Shown: positions 54,491 to 63,128 of the stretch, one piece after another | How the letters are laid out: every line of letters starts with the position of its first letter | How positions within the stretch are numbered: the stretch's first letter is position 1 | Origin: Candidatus Schekmanbacteria bacterium | GTDB lineage: Bacteria; Schekmanbacteria; GWA2-38-11; J061 | Assembly: GCA_016219965.1 (NCBI GenBank) | Contig: JACRJM010000007.1 | Location: 124,001-188,000 of the forward strand | Length of the DNA: 64,000 nt | Direction of reading: 5' to 3' | The notes under the pieces: model-generated | What the model saw: only the letters and a program-made list of their open reading frames with translations | Database searches by the model: none | What the model was told of the DNA's origin: nothing | Position numbers and translations under genes: made by a program

Positions 54491-54614
54491 ATTTTGCTAT
54501 TTTATTCAGATGGCAACCTTTACTTCTAAGATAGTAGCGAGTATCCCCTCATTATCTTGACACCTTGACCATCTGATTGTACATTCCCAATTTCATTCCA
54601 ACAGAAAGTGCGGC

Positions 54615-55391
54615 GTGTTTAATTTAAATAAATTATTGATTGTTGTAGTGGTCCTCTTTACCTCAACATTCATAATATCAGGGTGTGCGGCAAAAAAGGT
54701 GGTGATAAGAGAAGCGATACCGGTTAGCTCTGAAGCGGAACTGCTTGGCAGGATTTCTGAAAAAAACAGCCCGGCAATTAATAGCTTAAAAATATATGGT
54801 AAGGGGGAGGCATTAGTAAAAGAGAAGAGAGTCAAATTCAGGATTGCCATGCTTCTTAAACGCCCTGCTTTCCATCACATAGAGATTATGTCCTCTTTTG
54901 GCAAACCAATCATAATTGTATCAGGTGACAGCGAAGCTTCATATCTCACAGATTTTAAAGCCTCAAGAATTCTTAAAAGCGCACCTCCTGAAAAAATCCT
55001 TTCACGGGTGACAGGAATAACGGTGAAAAGTAATGACCTGGTTGATATAGTTTCAGGAAGACACATTGCTAATGTGGAAAATATAAAATCTGCTGATATC
55101 TCCGGTAATAGCGGATTTTATAAAATTACCGAGAGCACAACCGGAGAAAATGAAACAACCTACTTTTTCAGCACCGCCACATTAGATTTAGAAAAGACAA
55201 TGTTTCACAATAAAGAAACCGGAGAGGAAGAATCTATTTTATATAATGGAAAAGATATCTCATTTATCAATCATGAAGGGATAAAATCATTTGAGATAAC
55301 GATTGAAGAACTAACCGTAAATCCTGAAATCCCTGATGAAACGTTTACCCTTGCAAACCCATTAAACCTTGAGATTGAAGAGATTCAATAA
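54615..55391 (+). CDS. LolB-like outer-membrane lipoprotein
   Basis: A 258-residue lipoprotein. The N-terminal helix 'LLIVVVVLFTSTFIISGC' ends in a lipobox with cysteine near residue 24. The rest is beta-rich, with 'INSLKIYGKGEALVKEKRVKFRIAMLLKRP' (seen as SLKIYGKGEALV and FRIAMLLKRP) and 'IEIMSSFGKPIIIVSGD', which resembles the LolB/LolA half-barrel. LolB inserts lipoproteins into the outer membrane. Position supports it: lolB sits next to ispE in many proteobacteria. The start is a GTG with a poor Shine-Dalgarno, so the exact start is uncertain. Confidence 0.7.
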   Translation: MFNLNKLLIVVVVLFTSTFIISGCAAKKVVIREAIPVSSEAELLGRISEKNSPAINSLKIYGKGEALVKEKRVKFRIAMLLKRPAFHHIEIMSSFGKPIIIVSGDSEASYLTDFKASRILKSAPPEKILSRVTGITVKSNDLVDIVSGRHIANVENIKSADISGNSGFYKITESTTGENETTYFFSTATLDLEKTMFHNKETGEEESILYNGKDISFINHEGIKSFEITIEELTVNPEIPDETFTLANPLNLEIEEIQ

Positions 55392-55431
55392 ATGTCTTCA
55401 ATAAATATAAATGAGCATCAATGAAGATTAA

Positions 55432-56298
55432 ATGAAAACAACAATTGAAAAAGTAAAATCCCCGGCAAAGGTCAATCTCTGCCTTTACATTAATTTCAAA
55501 AGAGAAGACGGTTATCACGACATCTCGTCAATAATGGTACCTGTAAACATCTATGACGAGTTAAGCTTTAGAGTGACAGAAAACCCCAGAATCGAGGTAT
55601 CTGCCGACAGCGCAGAGATCCCGTCAGGAAAAGATAATTTAGTCTATAAAGCAGCAGAACTGATTCAAAAAACTTATTCTGTAACAGCCGGAATAACAAT
55701 AAAAATAAATAAACAGATACCCTCTGGCGCAGGGCTTGGCGGAGGAAGCAGTGATGCCGCAACTGCCTTTATTACCCTAAACAGATTATGGGATCTGGGG
55801 CTGTCAAAAAATGAACTAAAAGGACTGGGAAAAACAATCGGAGCGGACATTCCTTTTTTTATAGAGGAGTCGCCATCACTGATAGGCGGCATAGGAGATA
55901 TTGTAAAACCTGTACAAATTTGCTCCGAAATCTGGCTTGTTATTATTAACCCTAACCTTCATGTCAGTACCAAGTATGTGTACGAACATTTAAATTTAGC
56001 ATTGACAAAAAAGGACAAAGATATTAATAACTTCCTTCGTTTGCTTGCCTCCGAAAAAGTATCCCCGAAGTGGACGGAGCATATGCATAATGATCTTGAA
56101 GCTGTGACATTTGAAAGGCACCCGGAACTTAAACGGATTAAGAGTTACCTTGCCGAGAATGGCGCCGTAGCATCCCTTATGGCTGGAAGCGGGTCGTCTG
56201 TTTTTGGTGTTTTCAGTTCAAGAGAAGAAGGTGAAAAAGTTTATAGGAGCGCTGCAGGCAGATATAATAAGGTTTATTTGGCAAAGGCGTTAACATAA
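55432..56298 (+). CDS. ispE: 4-diphosphocytidyl-2-C-methyl-D-erythritol kinase
   Basis: A 288-residue GHMP kinase of the MEP isoprenoid pathway. 'SPAKVNLCLYI' carries the substrate lysine, 'PSGAGLGGGSSDAATAF' is the ATP-binding loop, and 'LMAGSGSSVFGVF' is the third GHMP motif. Length is normal. It phosphorylates CDP-methylerythritol in the cytoplasm. It lies 40 bases after the lolB-like gene and 30 bases before spoVG. Confidence 0.96.
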   Translation: MKTTIEKVKSPAKVNLCLYINFKREDGYHDISSIMVPVNIYDELSFRVTENPRIEVSADSAEIPSGKDNLVYKAAELIQKTYSVTAGITIKINKQIPSGAGLGGGSSDAATAFITLNRLWDLGLSKNELKGLGKTIGADIPFFIEESPSLIGGIGDIVKPVQICSEIWLVIINPNLHVSTKYVYEHLNLALTKKDKDINNFLRLLASEKVSPKWTEHMHNDLEAVTFERHPELKRIKSYLAENGAVASLMAGSGSSVFGVFSSREEGEKVYRSAAGRYNKVYLAKALT

Positions 56299-56328
56299 TA
56301 ACTTTTTTAAAAAACAGAGGAGTCACCA

Positions 56329-56604
56329 ATGGACGTAACCGAGGTAAAAATATTCCCTGTTGAAGAGGAAAAGCTTAAGGCTTATGTGACAATTATTTTT
56401 GATGACTGTTTTATAGTGCGGGATCTTAAAATCATAAATGGAAAAACAGGGCTCTTCGTTGCAATGCCGAGCCGTAAGAAAAAAGATGGAACATTCAAAG
56501 ACCTTGCACATCCGCTTAACAGCGATACAAGGAAAAAAATTGAAGACAGGATACTTGAAGAATATAACAGAGAAGTTCTTAAAAAGGAGGTCCAGACAGC
56601 TTAG
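56329..56604 (+). CDS. spoVG: SpoVG family nucleic-acid-binding regulator
   Basis: A 91-residue protein matching SpoVG throughout: 'DVTEVKIFPVEEEKLKAYV' at the start, 'DDCFIVRDLKIINGKTGLFV' and 'MPSRKKKDGTFKDLAHP', then 'IEDRILEEYNR'. SpoVG binds DNA and RNA. Its place before prs is the Firmicute order, although this is a diderm. GAGG lies before the ATG. It is part of the ispE-prs transcript unless the tRNA separates them. Confidence 0.95.
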   Translation: MDVTEVKIFPVEEEKLKAYVTIIFDDCFIVRDLKIINGKTGLFVAMPSRKKKDGTFKDLAHPLNSDTRKKIEDRILEEYNREVLKKEVQTA

Positions 56605-56660
56605 TCCCGGATAAGGTTTTCCAAATTATTAAAATTATCCGGATAAATTGAATTTTCTGC

Positions 56661-56732
56661 TGGGGCGTCGTCAAGCGGTAAGACTCAGGAATTTGGATCC
56701 TGCATTCGGAGGTTCGAATCCTCCCGCCCCAA
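56661..56732 (+). tRNA. tRNA-Gln (anticodon TTG)
   Basis: The acceptor stem TGGGGCG (56661-56667) pairs fully with CGCCCCA (56725-56731). The anticodon stem CAGGA/TCCTG encloses ATTTGGA with anticodon TTG at 56693-56695, and the T-arm GGAGG-TTCGAAT-CCTCC is perfect. U1-A72 is the usual tRNA-Gln identity feature. The discriminator appears to be A, and CCA is not encoded. Its place between ispE/spoVG and prs matches the proteobacterial tRNA-Gln position. Confidence 0.96.
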
Positions 56733-56762
56733 AAAACACATAAATGGAATTTATATAAAACT

Positions 56763-57701
56763 ATGAATGAAAAAATTAAAATATTCTGTGGAAACTCAAA
56801 CCGCTCACTTTCAGAGGAGATTTGCAAATCCGTAGGTGTTCCCCTTGGAGATGCTTTCGTAGGAGTATTCAGCGATGGCGAGATACATGTCCAGATAAAT
56901 GAGAATGTAAGGGGAAAGGATGTATTCCTCATACAATCAGGCTCTAATCCGGCCAACACTCATTTAATGGAACTTCTGATAATGATAGATGCTTTGAAGA
57001 GGGCATCAGCAGACAGGATAACCGCAGTTATCCCCTATTTCTGTTATGCAAGACAGGACAGGAAGGTAATGCCAAGAGTCCCGATCACAGCCAAGCTCGT
57101 GGCAGACCTTATTCACGCCGCTGGCGCACATAGGGTGCTGGCAATGGATCTTCACGCAGGTCAGATACAGGGGTTTTTCAACATACCTGTTGACCATCTG
57201 TTCTCGGCACCTGTCATAGTTGACTATTTGAAAACCAAGACGTTCAATTCACTTGTGGTTATTTCGCCGGATGCAGGCGGCGTGGAAAGGGCAAGGTCTA
57301 TAGCAAAAAAGATAAATGCCTCGCTTGCCATAATAGACAAAAGGCGGGATGCTCCCAATGTGTCAAAAGCAATGAACATAATAGGCGATGTAGCAAACCG
57401 CGATGTCATAATCGTGGATGATATAATAGACACCGCAGGAACGCTTATTCAGGCAGTAGAGGCATTGAAGAAAAATAATGCCAGCCGGGTCTTTGCCTGT
57501 TGTACTCATCCGGTACTCTCAGGTCCTGCAATAGAAAGGATACAGAATTCAGCGCTTGAAGAGTTAATAGCAACCAACACTATCGAGCTTTCTCCGGAAA
57601 AGAGACTTGAAAAGATAAAGGTGCTTTCAGTCGCAAGTCTTCTGGGACAAGCAATTAAGAATATTCATGTAGGAGATTCAGTCAGTTCACTATTCATTTA
57701 A
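56763..57701 (+). CDS. prs: Ribose-phosphate pyrophosphokinase
   Basis: A 312-residue class I PRPP synthetase. 'IKIFCGNSNRSLSEEIC' opens it; 'YARQDRKVMPRVPITAK' is the ATP/flexible loop, 'DLHAGQIQGFF' is the metal and ribose-phosphate region, and 'VIIVDDIIDTAGTL' is the PRPP-binding loop. It makes PRPP for nucleotide, His and Trp synthesis. rplY follows after 11 bases. Confidence 0.97.
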   Translation: MNEKIKIFCGNSNRSLSEEICKSVGVPLGDAFVGVFSDGEIHVQINENVRGKDVFLIQSGSNPANTHLMELLIMIDALKRASADRITAVIPYFCYARQDRKVMPRVPITAKLVADLIHAAGAHRVLAMDLHAGQIQGFFNIPVDHLFSAPVIVDYLKTKTFNSLVVISPDAGGVERARSIAKKINASLAIIDKRRDAPNVSKAMNIIGDVANRDVIIVDDIIDTAGTLIQAVEALKKNNASRVFACCTHPVLSGPAIERIQNSALEELIATNTIELSPEKRLEKIKVLSVASLLGQAIKNIHVGDSVSSLFI

Positions 57702-57712
57702 AGGGAAACAGC

Positions 57713-58411
57713 ATGCAGATAGCAACATTAAAAGCCGCAATAAGAGAAAAAACAGGAAAAGAATTTTCAAAAAAACTTAGAAGCAATGGTCTTATTCCTG
57801 CAAATATGCATGGGGGTGAAAAATCTCTCCCATTGCAGGTTAACACAAAGTTATTGCTTCAGATTATATCAAAAAGCCATTCAGAGCACCCTATCGTAGA
57901 GATCGAGTTTGACGGGACAAACCCAAATTCACATGCCATATTGAAAGAGCTTCAAAGAGACCCTGTCTTGGATACAATAGTCCATGCTGATTTCCTGAAA
58001 ATCGACATGACCAAGAAGATAAAAGTAAAAGTTCCGGTTGAGATAATTGGTAAAAGCAAAGGAATTATTGAGGACGGCGGCTTACTTAACCTGATTCACA
58101 GGGAGCTTGAGATTGAATCATTGCCCGGAGCAATACCGGAAAAGATATCAATTGATGTAACTGGTCTCGGATTGAATGAAACTATCCATGTGGCAGATAT
58201 TCCGACCGGAGAAGATTATAAGATAGTAGAAGAAGGAACTACCGCCATAGTTTCCATTGTTCTGCCGCGTGAGGAAGTCACAGCAGCACCAGCTGAGGCT
58301 GCTGCGGAAGAAGTTGCAGCGGGTGCTGAAGCTGCTGAAGGAAAAGCTGCTCCTGCCGCTGACGAAAAAGCTCCAAAGGAAAAAGATTCAAAAGATAAAG
58401 ATAAAAAATAA
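57713..58411 (+). CDS. rplY: 50S ribosomal protein bL25 (general stress protein Ctc)
   Basis: A 232-residue bL25 of the long Ctc type: the 5S-rRNA-binding N-terminal domain ('AAIREKTGKEFSKKLRSNGLIPA', 'LLQIISKSHSEHPIVEI', 'DFLKIDMTKKIKVKVPVEI') plus the C-terminal TL5-like domain to about residue 180. It ends in a 50-residue Ala/Glu/Lys-rich tail ('EEVAAGAEAAEGKAAPAA'). It lies between prs and pth, the standard arrangement in many phyla. Confidence 0.96.
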   Translation: MQIATLKAAIREKTGKEFSKKLRSNGLIPANMHGGEKSLPLQVNTKLLLQIISKSHSEHPIVEIEFDGTNPNSHAILKELQRDPVLDTIVHADFLKIDMTKKIKVKVPVEIIGKSKGIIEDGGLLNLIHRELEIESLPGAIPEKISIDVTGLGLNETIHVADIPTGEDYKIVEEGTTAIVSIVLPREEVTAAPAEAAAEEVAAGAEAAEGKAAPAADEKAPKEKDSKDKDKK

Positions 58412-58432
58412 ATACCTTTTGGCTGACGGCCT

Positions 58433-59038
58433 TTGAAACTTATAGTGGGCATAGGGAATCCCGGGGAAGAGTACAGGGATACAAGACATAACATAGGCTG
58501 GAAGGTCATTGACCTTTTGAAAGACAGATGCAAAAGCAGTTTTAAAAGAAGCACTCTTGCGGTTTGGAGCAAGGCAAGGTTAGCAGGGGAAGACGTAATT
58601 CTTATCAAGCCCCTGACTTTTGTAAACGCAAGCGGAAAAGCTGTAAACTTTTTCTTCTCAAATTACAGTGCAGGCATAGAAGATATTATAGTAATACATG
58701 ATGATCTTGATTTAGAGCTCGGAACCGTCAGAATAAAAAAAGGAGGGGGAGACGGAGGACATAATGGGCTTAAATCAATAATTAGCTCTTTACATTCAAG
58801 AGATTTTTTGAGAATAAGAGTCGGCATTGGAAAACCTTCTCAGAAGACTTCTCAGAAGACTTCTCAGAATAATAGCGTGGTTGACCATGTCCTTTCCTCT
58901 TTTGATGATGAAGAAAAAGAATGTGCAGAAAATGCATCGAAACGGGCAAGTGAAGCTGTTTGTTCTATACTGGCAGAAGGAGAAGTAAAAGCAATGAATC
59001 ATTATAACAAAAGAAAAACGGAGGAAAACATTAGGTGA
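58433..59038 (+). CDS. pth: Peptidyl-tRNA hydrolase
   Basis: A 201-residue enzyme that recycles peptidyl-tRNA. 'LIVGIGNPGEEYRDTRHNIGW' contains the catalytic His and Asn, 'KPLTFVNASGKAV' and 'VIHDDLDLELG' follow, and 'GGDGGHNGLKSI' is the tRNA-contact loop. The start is TTG at 58433, where the conserved MKLIVGIGNPG begins. A short tandem repeat (12-base unit) adds 'SQKTSQKTSQ' in the loop near residue 140. It overlaps rpsF by 4 bases. Confidence 0.95.
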   Translation: MKLIVGIGNPGEEYRDTRHNIGWKVIDLLKDRCKSSFKRSTLAVWSKARLAGEDVILIKPLTFVNASGKAVNFFFSNYSAGIEDIIVIHDDLDLELGTVRIKKGGGDGGHNGLKSIISSLHSRDFLRIRVGIGKPSQKTSQKTSQNNSVVDHVLSSFDDEEKECAENASKRASEAVCSILAEGEVKAMNHYNKRKTEENIR

Positions 59039-59409
59039 AAGTCTATGAAACAACCATAATCTTAAAACAGACCGCTGATTTACTAACGGTAGAAAAAGAA
59101 ATCCTTGATAAGATAGAACAGCTTGTTCAGAAATTTAATGGCACTATGATAAGTGTTGATAAATGGGGTGTAAGGAAGCTTTCCTACATGATACAAAAGC
59201 AGGAAGAAGGTTATTACATCCTCCTGAATTTCAATGCTGACCAGACTCTTGTAAAAGAACTGGACAGGATATTAAGGATAAATGAATCAGTGTTGCGCGC
59301 AATGACAATCAGGATAGACCCCAAACCTTTCAGAAAACCAAGGATACTTCCGGACGCATCACGGTCAAATGAAAGCGGAGGCAACCATCAAGAGGGATTC
59401 ACAGCATGA
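59035..59409 (+). CDS. rpsF: 30S ribosomal protein bS6
   Basis: A 124-residue bS6. 'YETTIILKQTADLLTVEKEI', 'DKWGVRKLSYMIQKQEEGYYILLNF' (seen as WGVRKLSYMIQKQEEGYY) and 'LRINESVLRAMTIR' are typical, with a short polar tail. It binds bS18 in the small subunit. The start is GTG inside the pth stop, and the end overlaps ssb by 4 bases, giving tight coupling in the rpsF-ssb-rpsR-rplI set. Confidence 0.96.
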   Translation: MKVYETTIILKQTADLLTVEKEILDKIEQLVQKFNGTMISVDKWGVRKLSYMIQKQEEGYYILLNFNADQTLVKELDRILRINESVLRAMTIRIDPKPFRKPRILPDASRSNESGGNHQEGFTA

Positions 59410-59810
59410 AAGGTTTTAACAAGGTAACTATAGCAGGCAACCTCACGAAGGACCCTGAATTGACCTACACACCGTCAGGGGTAGCCAAAGTACGCTTCAG
59501 TGTTGCGATAAACAGGACATACAACACGAAGGAAGGCGAAAAAAAAGAAGAGGTTTTGTTCCTCGAGGTAAATGCATGGAGGAAGCTTGCTGAGATATGC
59601 AATCAGTACGTGAAGAAAGGTTCCCCGATCCTTGTCGATGGAAGATTAAGGGAAAACCGCTGGACCGACAATGAAGGAAAAGAAAGAATTAAGATATACG
59701 TAGAGGCTTCAGACATATTGCTTCTGCCGCGCGGCGGAGAACGTCAGACAGATGCGGCGGAGAACGCTGATGAGCCTTTTGATGCATCTGATGAAGATGT
59801 ACCGTTTTAA
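59406..59810 (+). CDS. ssb: Single-stranded DNA-binding protein
   Basis: A 134-residue SSB. The OB fold begins 'FNKVTIAGNLTKDPELTYTP' and contains 'VLFLEVNAWRKLAEICNQYVKKG' and 'GSPILVDGRLRENRW'. The acidic C-terminal tip 'DASDEDVPF' is the protein-interaction motif that recruits repair and replication partners. Located between rpsF and rpsR, as is common. Confidence 0.97.
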   Translation: MKGFNKVTIAGNLTKDPELTYTPSGVAKVRFSVAINRTYNTKEGEKKEEVLFLEVNAWRKLAEICNQYVKKGSPILVDGRLRENRWTDNEGKERIKIYVEASDILLLPRGGERQTDAAENADEPFDASDEDVPF

Positions 59811-59833
59811 CTGAAAAAACTTAGGGAGAAGGA

Positions 59834-60082
59834 ATGGCTATAACTGCAAAGAAAAAAGGGAAAAGAAAATTAGTCCAACAGAAAAGATTCTGCAGCTTTT
59901 GTGCAAACAACCTGGATATTGACTATAAAGATTTTAAAAAGCTCAAAAACTTTTTAACTGAACGAGGCAAAGTGATTCCACGCAGGATCTCAGGAAACTG
60001 CGCTGCACACCAGAGGACGCTCACTGTGGCAATAAAACGTGCACGTTTCATAGCATTACTGCCTTTTACTGTGAGCAAATAG
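59834..60082 (+). CDS. rpsR: 30S ribosomal protein bS18
   Basis: An 82-residue bS18. After a basic N-terminus come '[20 protein letters not shown]', '[19 protein letters not shown]' and '[13 protein letters not shown]', all diagnostic. The CxxC plus the later Cys make it the zinc-type form. A GGGAGAAGG ribosome-binding site precedes the ATG. Confidence 0.97.
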   Translation: MAITAKKKGKRKLVQQKRFCSFCANNLDIDYKDFKKLKNFLTERGKVIPRRISGNCAAHQRTLTVAIKRARFIALLPFTVSK

Positions 60083-60107
60083 ATAAAGAAAGAAGGGGTA
60101 TCAGAAA

Positions 60108-60566
60108 ATGAAAATTCTTTTAAAGCAGGATGTAGATAAACTCGGGAAAAAAGGACAACTTTTAACCGTACGTAATGGATACGGAAGAAACTATCTCATT
60201 CCCAATAACTATGCAGTTCTCGCTACAGCTAATAATCTTAAAATCTCTGAAGAAGAAAATAAGATAGGATTAAAGAGGGAAGAGAAAAAGAAAAAACAGG
60301 CCATGGACATAGCCGACAAACTGAAAAAAATATCAGTTACTGTCGTAAGGCATGCCGGTGAAGGTGACAAGCTTTACGGCTCGGTTACAAATATAGATAT
60401 TGCAGAGGTTTTGAATGCAGAGGGACACAATTTCGACAGGAAAGACATAATCCTCGAAGAACCGATAAAGGCCCTTGGCGTTTACATGGTACCGGTAAAG
60501 CTTCACTCCGAAGTAACGGCAGAGATCAAGGTCTGGGTAGTAAAAGACAAAGATAAAGAAATTTAA
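60108..60566 (+). CDS. rplI: 50S ribosomal protein bL9
   Basis: A 152-residue bL9: 'LLKQDVDKLGKKGQLLTVRNGYGRNYLIP' (seen as DVDKLGKKGQLLTV and GYGRNYLIP) is the rRNA-binding domain, followed by the long charged helix and a C-terminal domain with 'GDKLYGSVTNIDIAEVL'. The order rpsR-rplI-dnaB is widely conserved. Confidence 0.97.
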   Translation: MKILLKQDVDKLGKKGQLLTVRNGYGRNYLIPNNYAVLATANNLKISEEENKIGLKREEKKKKQAMDIADKLKKISVTVVRHAGEGDKLYGSVTNIDIAEVLNAEGHNFDRKDIILEEPIKALGVYMVPVKLHSEVTAEIKVWVVKDKDKEI

Positions 60567-60582
60567 TCTTTCTCCCCCGCTT

Positions 60583-61929
60583 ATGGAAGCAGTTGAAAAG
60601 TCAGCACTGAAAATACCGCCGCACAGCATAGATGCGGAAAAATCAGTGCTGGGGGGAATATTGCTTGATAATGCCAAGATATATAACTGCCTGGAACTGA
60701 TCTCAGACGCCGATTTTTATAAAAAATCCCACCAGATAATATTTCAGGCAATGACAGAACTCGAGAGGACAGGTGTTCCCATCGATCTTGTCACCGTAAA
60801 AGATTCGCTGGAAAGAAAAAATCAGCTGGAAAGCGCAGGGGGGATAACCTATCTATCATCTCTGCTCGATACAGTCCCTACAAGCGCCAACATTGAATAT
60901 TATGCAAAGATTGTAAAAGAAAAATCCATCCTAAGACAGCTCTTAAGTTCATCCATAGAATTGCAGTCCTCATGTTATGAAGGTGAGAAAGATGTAACTG
61001 ATATACTTAATTCCGCAGAGAGAAACATTTTAGATATAACTCAAAAAAGTATATCCCAGGGTCCTGTCCCTATAGATAAAATAATACCCGCTACTTTCAA
61101 AGCCATCGAGAACCTTCACAAAAATAAAGGACGCATTACCGGGATTGAGACAGGTTTCAAAGAGTTTGATGAGAAAACAGCAGGACTTCACCCTTCAGAC
61201 CTTGTCATTATAGCCGGAAGACCGGGAATGGGAAAAACAGCTTTTGCAATGAATATTGCCCAGTACTCAGCCGTTAATAATGGAACCAAGGTGCTTGTAT
61301 TCAGCCTTGAGATGTCGGCAGAGCAGCTTGCCATAAGGATGCTCTGCTCTCATGCAAAGGTTGACAGCCATAAACTCAGGAGCGGCTATCTTGGCAATGA
61401 ACACTGGGCTAAACTGACTACTTCCGGAGGCATACTTTTACACACCAAAATCTACATTGACGATACACCCGGAATATCGATAGTTGAGCTCAGGGCAAAA
61501 GCCCAGAGGCTCAGAAATCTTTCCGGCGTAGATCTCATAATAGTGGATTATCTCCAGCTAATGAGGGGAAGCAGGCGCTATGAGAACCGTCAGCAGGAGA
61601 TATCAGACATATCACGCTCTTTAAAAGGTCTGGCAAAAGAACTTTCAGTCCCTGTTATAGCGTTATCGCAGTTAAACCGTGCCCCCGAAGGCAGGACCGA
61701 CAAGCGTCCGATACTTGCGGACTTAAGGGAATCAGGGGCAATAGAGCAGGATGCTGATGTAGTAGCTTTTATTTACAGGGAAGACCCCCTGAATGAGAAA
61801 AATGAAAACCTGAATGTGGCAGAAATACTCATCAGGAAACAGAGACACGGCCCTACTGGCGAAGTCAATTTAGCTTTTCTAGGTTATTGTACGAGCTTTG
61901 AAAACTTAGGAAGGGATGAATATCACTGA
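60583..61929 (+). CDS. dnaB: Replicative DNA helicase DnaB
   Basis: A 448-residue hexameric helicase. The N-terminal domain starts 'PPHSIDAEKSVLGGILLD'. The RecA-like domain has Walker A 'GRPGMGKTAFAMNIA', Walker B 'LIIVDYLQLM', and 'SLEMSAEQLAIRM' and 'DLRESGAIEQDADVV'. It unwinds DNA at the fork. It starts 16 bases after rplI. Confidence 0.97.
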   Translation: MEAVEKSALKIPPHSIDAEKSVLGGILLDNAKIYNCLELISDADFYKKSHQIIFQAMTELERTGVPIDLVTVKDSLERKNQLESAGGITYLSSLLDTVPTSANIEYYAKIVKEKSILRQLLSSSIELQSSCYEGEKDVTDILNSAERNILDITQKSISQGPVPIDKIIPATFKAIENLHKNKGRITGIETGFKEFDEKTAGLHPSDLVIIAGRPGMGKTAFAMNIAQYSAVNNGTKVLVFSLEMSAEQLAIRMLCSHAKVDSHKLRSGYLGNEHWAKLTTSGGILLHTKIYIDDTPGISIVELRAKAQRLRNLSGVDLIIVDYLQLMRGSRRYENRQQEISDISRSLKGLAKELSVPVIALSQLNRAPEGRTDKRPILADLRESGAIEQDADVVAFIYREDPLNEKNENLNVAEILIRKQRHGPTGEVNLAFLGYCTSFENLGRDEYH

Positions 61930-61980
61930 CCTTCGTTTACCCCTGCTTTTCACCTCAATACTTAAAAGGATATCAGTCTC

Positions 61981-63099
61981 ATGGAATCTGTTAAAAGCCC
62001 TACAATCGCTGAGATAGACTTAAAGGCACTTGGGAATAATTTAAAACAGGTTCAAGGGCTCATCCCTCAAGGCGGTGAAGTTCTCGCTGTCGTAAAAGCT
62101 AATGCCTATGGACATGGTGCAGTTCAAGTGTCCAGACATCTTGAAAAAAAAGATATCGATATTTTCGGTGTAGCCTATCTTAAAGAAGCTCAGGAGTTGA
62201 GGGAAGCAGGAATCTCCAAAGAGGTTCTCATATTCGGAGGGATAACAGAAGAGGAAGTGGAATCTGCCGTCCAATATAATGTGACTCCGGTACTTCTCAC
62301 AAAGAAGATTGCTGTAAAATTAGATAAAGAGGGAAAGAGACAAAAGAAGATAATCCCTGTTCATATTGAAATTGAAACCGGCATGGGAAGGCTCGGTATA
62401 TCTCCGGATGAGGCGCAGACCTTCGTTAGCTTTATAAAAACTTTGCCCAATATCAGGCTTGAAGGAATAATGACGCATTTTGCAGAATCTGAATCATCTG
62501 ATAAGCTTTATACGTCAATGCAGATTGAGCTTTTTCGGAAGACAGTTGATGCAATAATGCCTGATTTCAAAAAATCAAAAGCTCATTCGACAAACAGCGG
62601 AGCCCTCATCCAGCATCCCAAATCTTTTTCAGATTTATCAAGAATAGGGTTAATGCTCTATGGATACCAGCCCGGAAAAATAAATGACAGCAGGCTAAAC
62701 CTTAAGCCGGTCATGACGCTTAAGACAAGGGTGATCTTCGTAAAAGAAGTTAAGAGAGGCACATCGATAAGCTATGGCAGGACATTCACTGCTCCCAAAA
62801 AAATGAAAATAGCGACGATTGCATGCGGCTATGCTGACGGACTAAACCGCGGACTTTCAAACTGCGGGGAAGTGCTGATACGGGGAAAACGCGCCCCAAT
62901 AACTGGAAGAATCTGCATGGACCAGACCATGGTGGATGTAACACATATTAATGGCGCGGCAGAAGGGGATGAAGCTGTAATCATAGGAACACAGGGGAAA
63001 GAAACTATAACAGCAGACGACATTGCGGCAAAACTTGGAACTATCCCCTATGAGGTACTTTGTGGAGTCTCAAAAAGAGTGGACAGGGTATTTGTGTAA
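61981..63099 (+). CDS. alr: Alanine racemase
   Basis: A 372-residue fold-III PLP enzyme. The PLP lysine K39 is in 'VVKANAYGHGA', and the catalytic tyrosine Y265 is in 'SYGRTFTAP'. 'ITGRICMDQTMVD' is the conserved carbamate/Met region. It converts L- to D-alanine for peptidoglycan. It follows dnaB by 51 bases, as in several phyla, and is convergent with plsX. Confidence 0.96.
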   Translation: MESVKSPTIAEIDLKALGNNLKQVQGLIPQGGEVLAVVKANAYGHGAVQVSRHLEKKDIDIFGVAYLKEAQELREAGISKEVLIFGGITEEEVESAVQYNVTPVLLTKKIAVKLDKEGKRQKKIIPVHIEIETGMGRLGISPDEAQTFVSFIKTLPNIRLEGIMTHFAESESSDKLYTSMQIELFRKTVDAIMPDFKKSKAHSTNSGALIQHPKSFSDLSRIGLMLYGYQPGKINDSRLNLKPVMTLKTRVIFVKEVKRGTSISYGRTFTAPKKMKIATIACGYADGLNRGLSNCGEVLIRGKRAPITGRICMDQTMVDVTHINGAAEGDEAVIIGTQGKETITADDIAAKLGTIPYEVLCGVSKRVDRVFV

Positions 63100-63128
63100 A
63101 GAGTGCCTCTCGTAGAAAATGTTGTATC

